Part shown: positions 62,713 to 64,000 of the stretch, piece by piece
Numbering within the stretch: the stretch's first letter is position 1
Layout of the letters: every line of letters begins with the position of its first letter
Origin: Roseibacillus sp.
Lineage (GTDB): Bacteria; Verrucomicrobiota; Verrucomicrobiia; Verrucomicrobiales; Akkermansiaceae
NCBI GenBank assembly: GCA_029242545.1
Contig: JAQWTV010000022.1
Span: 20,143 to 84,142 of the forward strand
DNA: 64,000 nt
Direction of reading: 5' to 3'
Notes under the pieces: generated by a model
Databases searched by the model: none
Seen by the model: the letters and a program-made list of their open reading frames with translations, nothing else
Told to the model about the DNA's origin: nothing
Translations under genes and position numbers: made by a program

Positions 62713-63528
62713 TTAGCCAGAGAGTTTACCGGCTGCTCTCACGGGAAGAGCTTTCAGCTTATGCCGCCGCAAAAATTCTTTCGCCGCTGCGTCGTAGGCC
62801 TCGCTGCCCGTGCCATTGGGGTCCCATTCAAAGATGGTCTTACCGTGACTCGGCGCTTCGCCCAGTCGAATGGTCCGCGGAATTACGCTGCGATAAAGCC
62901 ATTCAGGAAAGTAATTTTTGACTTCTTGGACGACTTTGCGGGATAGATTGGTCCTTCCGTCATACATTGTCATCAGAATGCCCTCGATTTTAAGGCGGGG
63001 ATTTACTCCGGAATCGCGAATTTGCTCAATAACGTGGAGGATCTTGGAGAGGCCTTCTAGTCCAAACCACTCGCATTGGAGAGGGACGAGGACCTCATCG
63101 GCTGCCGAGAGAGCCGAGGTCATCAGGACCCCGAGCGAAGGAGGAGTGTCTAGGATGCAAAAGTCAAATTTGGCCCTTTTTTTAGCCTTCCGGAGGATGT
63201 CTTGGAGGATCAGGAGGTGATCTTCCATTCTGGCCAGCTCGATCTCCACGCCTGCAAGGTTCATTTCTGCAGGGATTATGGAAAGGCCTTCGTGCTGAGT
63301 AGGCTGAATTTTAGAGTCGAGAGTCGTTGCGCCGAGCAAGACGTCGTAAATGCTCCCGTCCGTAGCGTCATCCGGGTCGACGCCGAGCCCGCTAGTGGCG
63401 TTGGCTTGAGGATCGAGGTCGATCAGGAGAGTGCGCTGACCACGCCGGGCCAGGGCTGAGGAGAGGTTAACCGCAGTGGTCGTCTTACCGACCCCTCCTT
63501 TTTGGTTAGCAATTGCGACAACCTTCAT
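62713..63528 (-). CDS. parA: chromosome-partitioning ParA/Soj-like ATPase
   Basis: This 271-residue ParA has MKVVAIANQKGGVGKTTTAV with KGGVGKTT at 10-17, the signature lysines, DLDPQANATSGLG, FCILDTPPSLGVL and LVPLQCEWFGLEGL, all close to Soj. It works with ParB and parS to segregate origins, but no parB follows within the window: the next gene is mreB. The C-terminal tail (RRHKLKALPVRAAGKLSG) is basic. It contrasts with the divergent orphan ParA at 35687. Confidence 0.94.
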   Translation of the reverse strand: MKVVAIANQKGGVGKTTTAVNLSSALARRGQRTLLIDLDPQANATSGLGVDPDDATDGSIYDVLLGATTLDSKIQPTQHEGLSIIPAEMNLAGVEIELARMEDHLLILQDILRKAKKRAKFDFCILDTPPSLGVLMTSALSAADEVLVPLQCEWFGLEGLSKILHVIEQIRDSGVNPRLKIEGILMTMYDGRTNLSRKVVQEVKNYFPEWLYRSVIPRTIRLGEAPSHGKTIFEWDPNGTGSEAYDAAAKEFLRRHKLKALPVRAAGKLSG

Positions 63529-63858
63529 TCCGGTATTTCAGGAGAACTTCAGAAAACCCGTCCTCGGCAATAGAGATGACAAAAGGGGCGGGTAAAGGGA
63601 ACAGGAAAATACCGCCAGAAATCCAAATTCACCGACTAAATGGGTTTGCCCGGGTTTTGGGCGTTTGGGCGAAAATAAGGAGCTTAACCTACAGTATTTA
63701 TAACTTCACACAATATATGTAATGCGGAGTCGGCATAACCCGATTCACAGAGGCATCACCGGTGAGTAATCCTCCCCGTTTAATCAGGGTTTTCGGCTGC
63801 GCCTCCTATCCTAGGCCTAGAGCGACCTCCTAAGTTTTACGGTAATTTACTGTGTGGT
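63529..63858. other. Intergenic region, no gene recognised
   Basis: The 330 bp upstream of the Soj-like gene contain an AT-rich stretch around 63686-63722, the likely promoter region, and a perfect 10-bp palindrome CTAGGCCTAG at 63811-63820. No parS site (TGTTTCACGTGAAACA type), RNA gene or coding frame was recognised. Confidence 0.4.
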
Positions 63859-64000
63859 TTAACCAATCGGTTCGGGAGGCGCCCCCTGTTTGGCTCGCTC
63901 TGCGACAATGTCCCCGATGGCCGCCGGTCCGGAGGATGGGAATTCCTTAAAATGACTACAGACCCATGGTCTTGTTTTTGAATTCAGAGCCGGGGTTTCT
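63859..64000 (-). CDS. 3' end of an unidentified minus-strand gene
   Basis: The minus strand reads openly from the window edge to TAA at 63861-63859, ending RPWVCSHFKEFPSSGPAAIG and then DIVAERAKQGAPPEPIG. The composition looks coding and the end is a plausible C-terminus, but the family was not recognised. The start lies outside the window. It points toward the Soj-like gene on the same strand. Confidence 0.45.
   Translation of the reverse strand, partial: ETPALNSKTRPWVCSHFKEFPSSGPAAIGDIVAERAKQGAPPEPIG

Noticed and set aside
63811..63820. Palindrome CTAGGCCTAG as a parS or attachment site
   Set aside because: It does not resemble the parS consensus, and 10-bp palindromes occur by chance at this scale.
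1..64000. CRISPR arrays, insertion sequences, prophage or integron elements
   Set aside because: No regularly spaced repeats, transposase motifs, integrase genes or terminal inverted repeats were seen; the only tandem repeats are the short heptamer at 22350 and the Gly-codon tract in rho.

Overview
The window looks like a chromosomal segment of a Gram-negative bacterium of the PVC superphylum, most probably Verrucomicrobia. This is an inference from gene content: a planctomycete/verrucomicrobia-type sugar-degrading bacterial microcompartment (BMC) locus, a giant alpha-2-macroglobulin-like protein, secreted DxNxDG-type proteins, lipopolysaccharide (kdsB) and peptidoglycan (murA, mreBCD, mrdA, rodA, nagZ) genes. 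No rRNA, insertion sequence, prophage or CRISPR array was seen. Most of the DNA is dense housekeeping sequence.

Layout. 1-8.06 kb: BMC locus. Rhamnulokinase (partial) and a DeoR regulator point left; pduL, three BMC-H shell genes, ackA, three EutN-type pentamers, a CoA-acylating aldehyde dehydrogenase and a class II aldolase point right. The inferred route is L-rhamnulose (or fuculose) to sugar-1-phosphate, then DHAP plus lactaldehyde, lactyl-CoA, lactyl-phosphate, and lactate plus ATP. 8.2-9.7 kb: dinB and a DUF3820 gene. 9.8-18.1 kb: a 2047-residue alpha-2-macroglobulin-like protein with a degenerate thioester site, convergent with an exported coiled-coil/TPR protein. 18.1-22.3 kb: polX, dnaX and an OppF-like ATPase on the minus strand. 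22.4-29.3 kb: gpmI, nagZ, pyrG, kdsB and a sodium-solute symporter. 29.3-32.5 kb: dnaA-dnaN. 32.6-35.3 kb: hisB-hisH and a membrane-anchored hypothetical protein. 35.4-39.7 kb: an orphan ParA, a possible roadblock-like protein and ftsH. 39.8-44.4 kb: a secreted protein, murA, prmC, prfA and tRNA-Gln. 44.4-48.2 kb: a four-CxxC protein, thiD, apaG, 5-formyl-THF cyclo-ligase, a small exported protein and an ECF sigma factor. 48.4-56.1 kb: rho, mdh, thiG, rodA, a MoeB-rhodanese gene, a thioredoxin-fold gene and trpD. 56.1-63.5 kb: the mreB-mreC-mreD-mrdA-rng shape operon and a Soj-like ParA. The window ends in the 3' end of an unidentified minus-strand gene.

The observation I rate highest is the MoeB/ThiF-rhodanese gene (53192-54310, minus). 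It reads as one intact 373-codon frame except for a single TGA at codon 187. That is exactly where the family carries its conserved crossover-loop cysteine, and RNA stem-loops lie directly downstream. This fits a selenocysteine-containing MoeB; the alternative is a single nonsense change. Other points of interest are a divergent BMC acetate kinase, paired operator-like repeats upstream of pduL, a DnaX whose zinc module has two cysteines replaced by acidic residues, an RG-rich Rho N-terminus with a Gly8 tract, and a heptamer tandem repeat upstream of gpmI.

Start codons were often moved inward from the longest open frame on the basis of family N-termini and overlaps. Family assignments are from motif recognition only; no database search was run.
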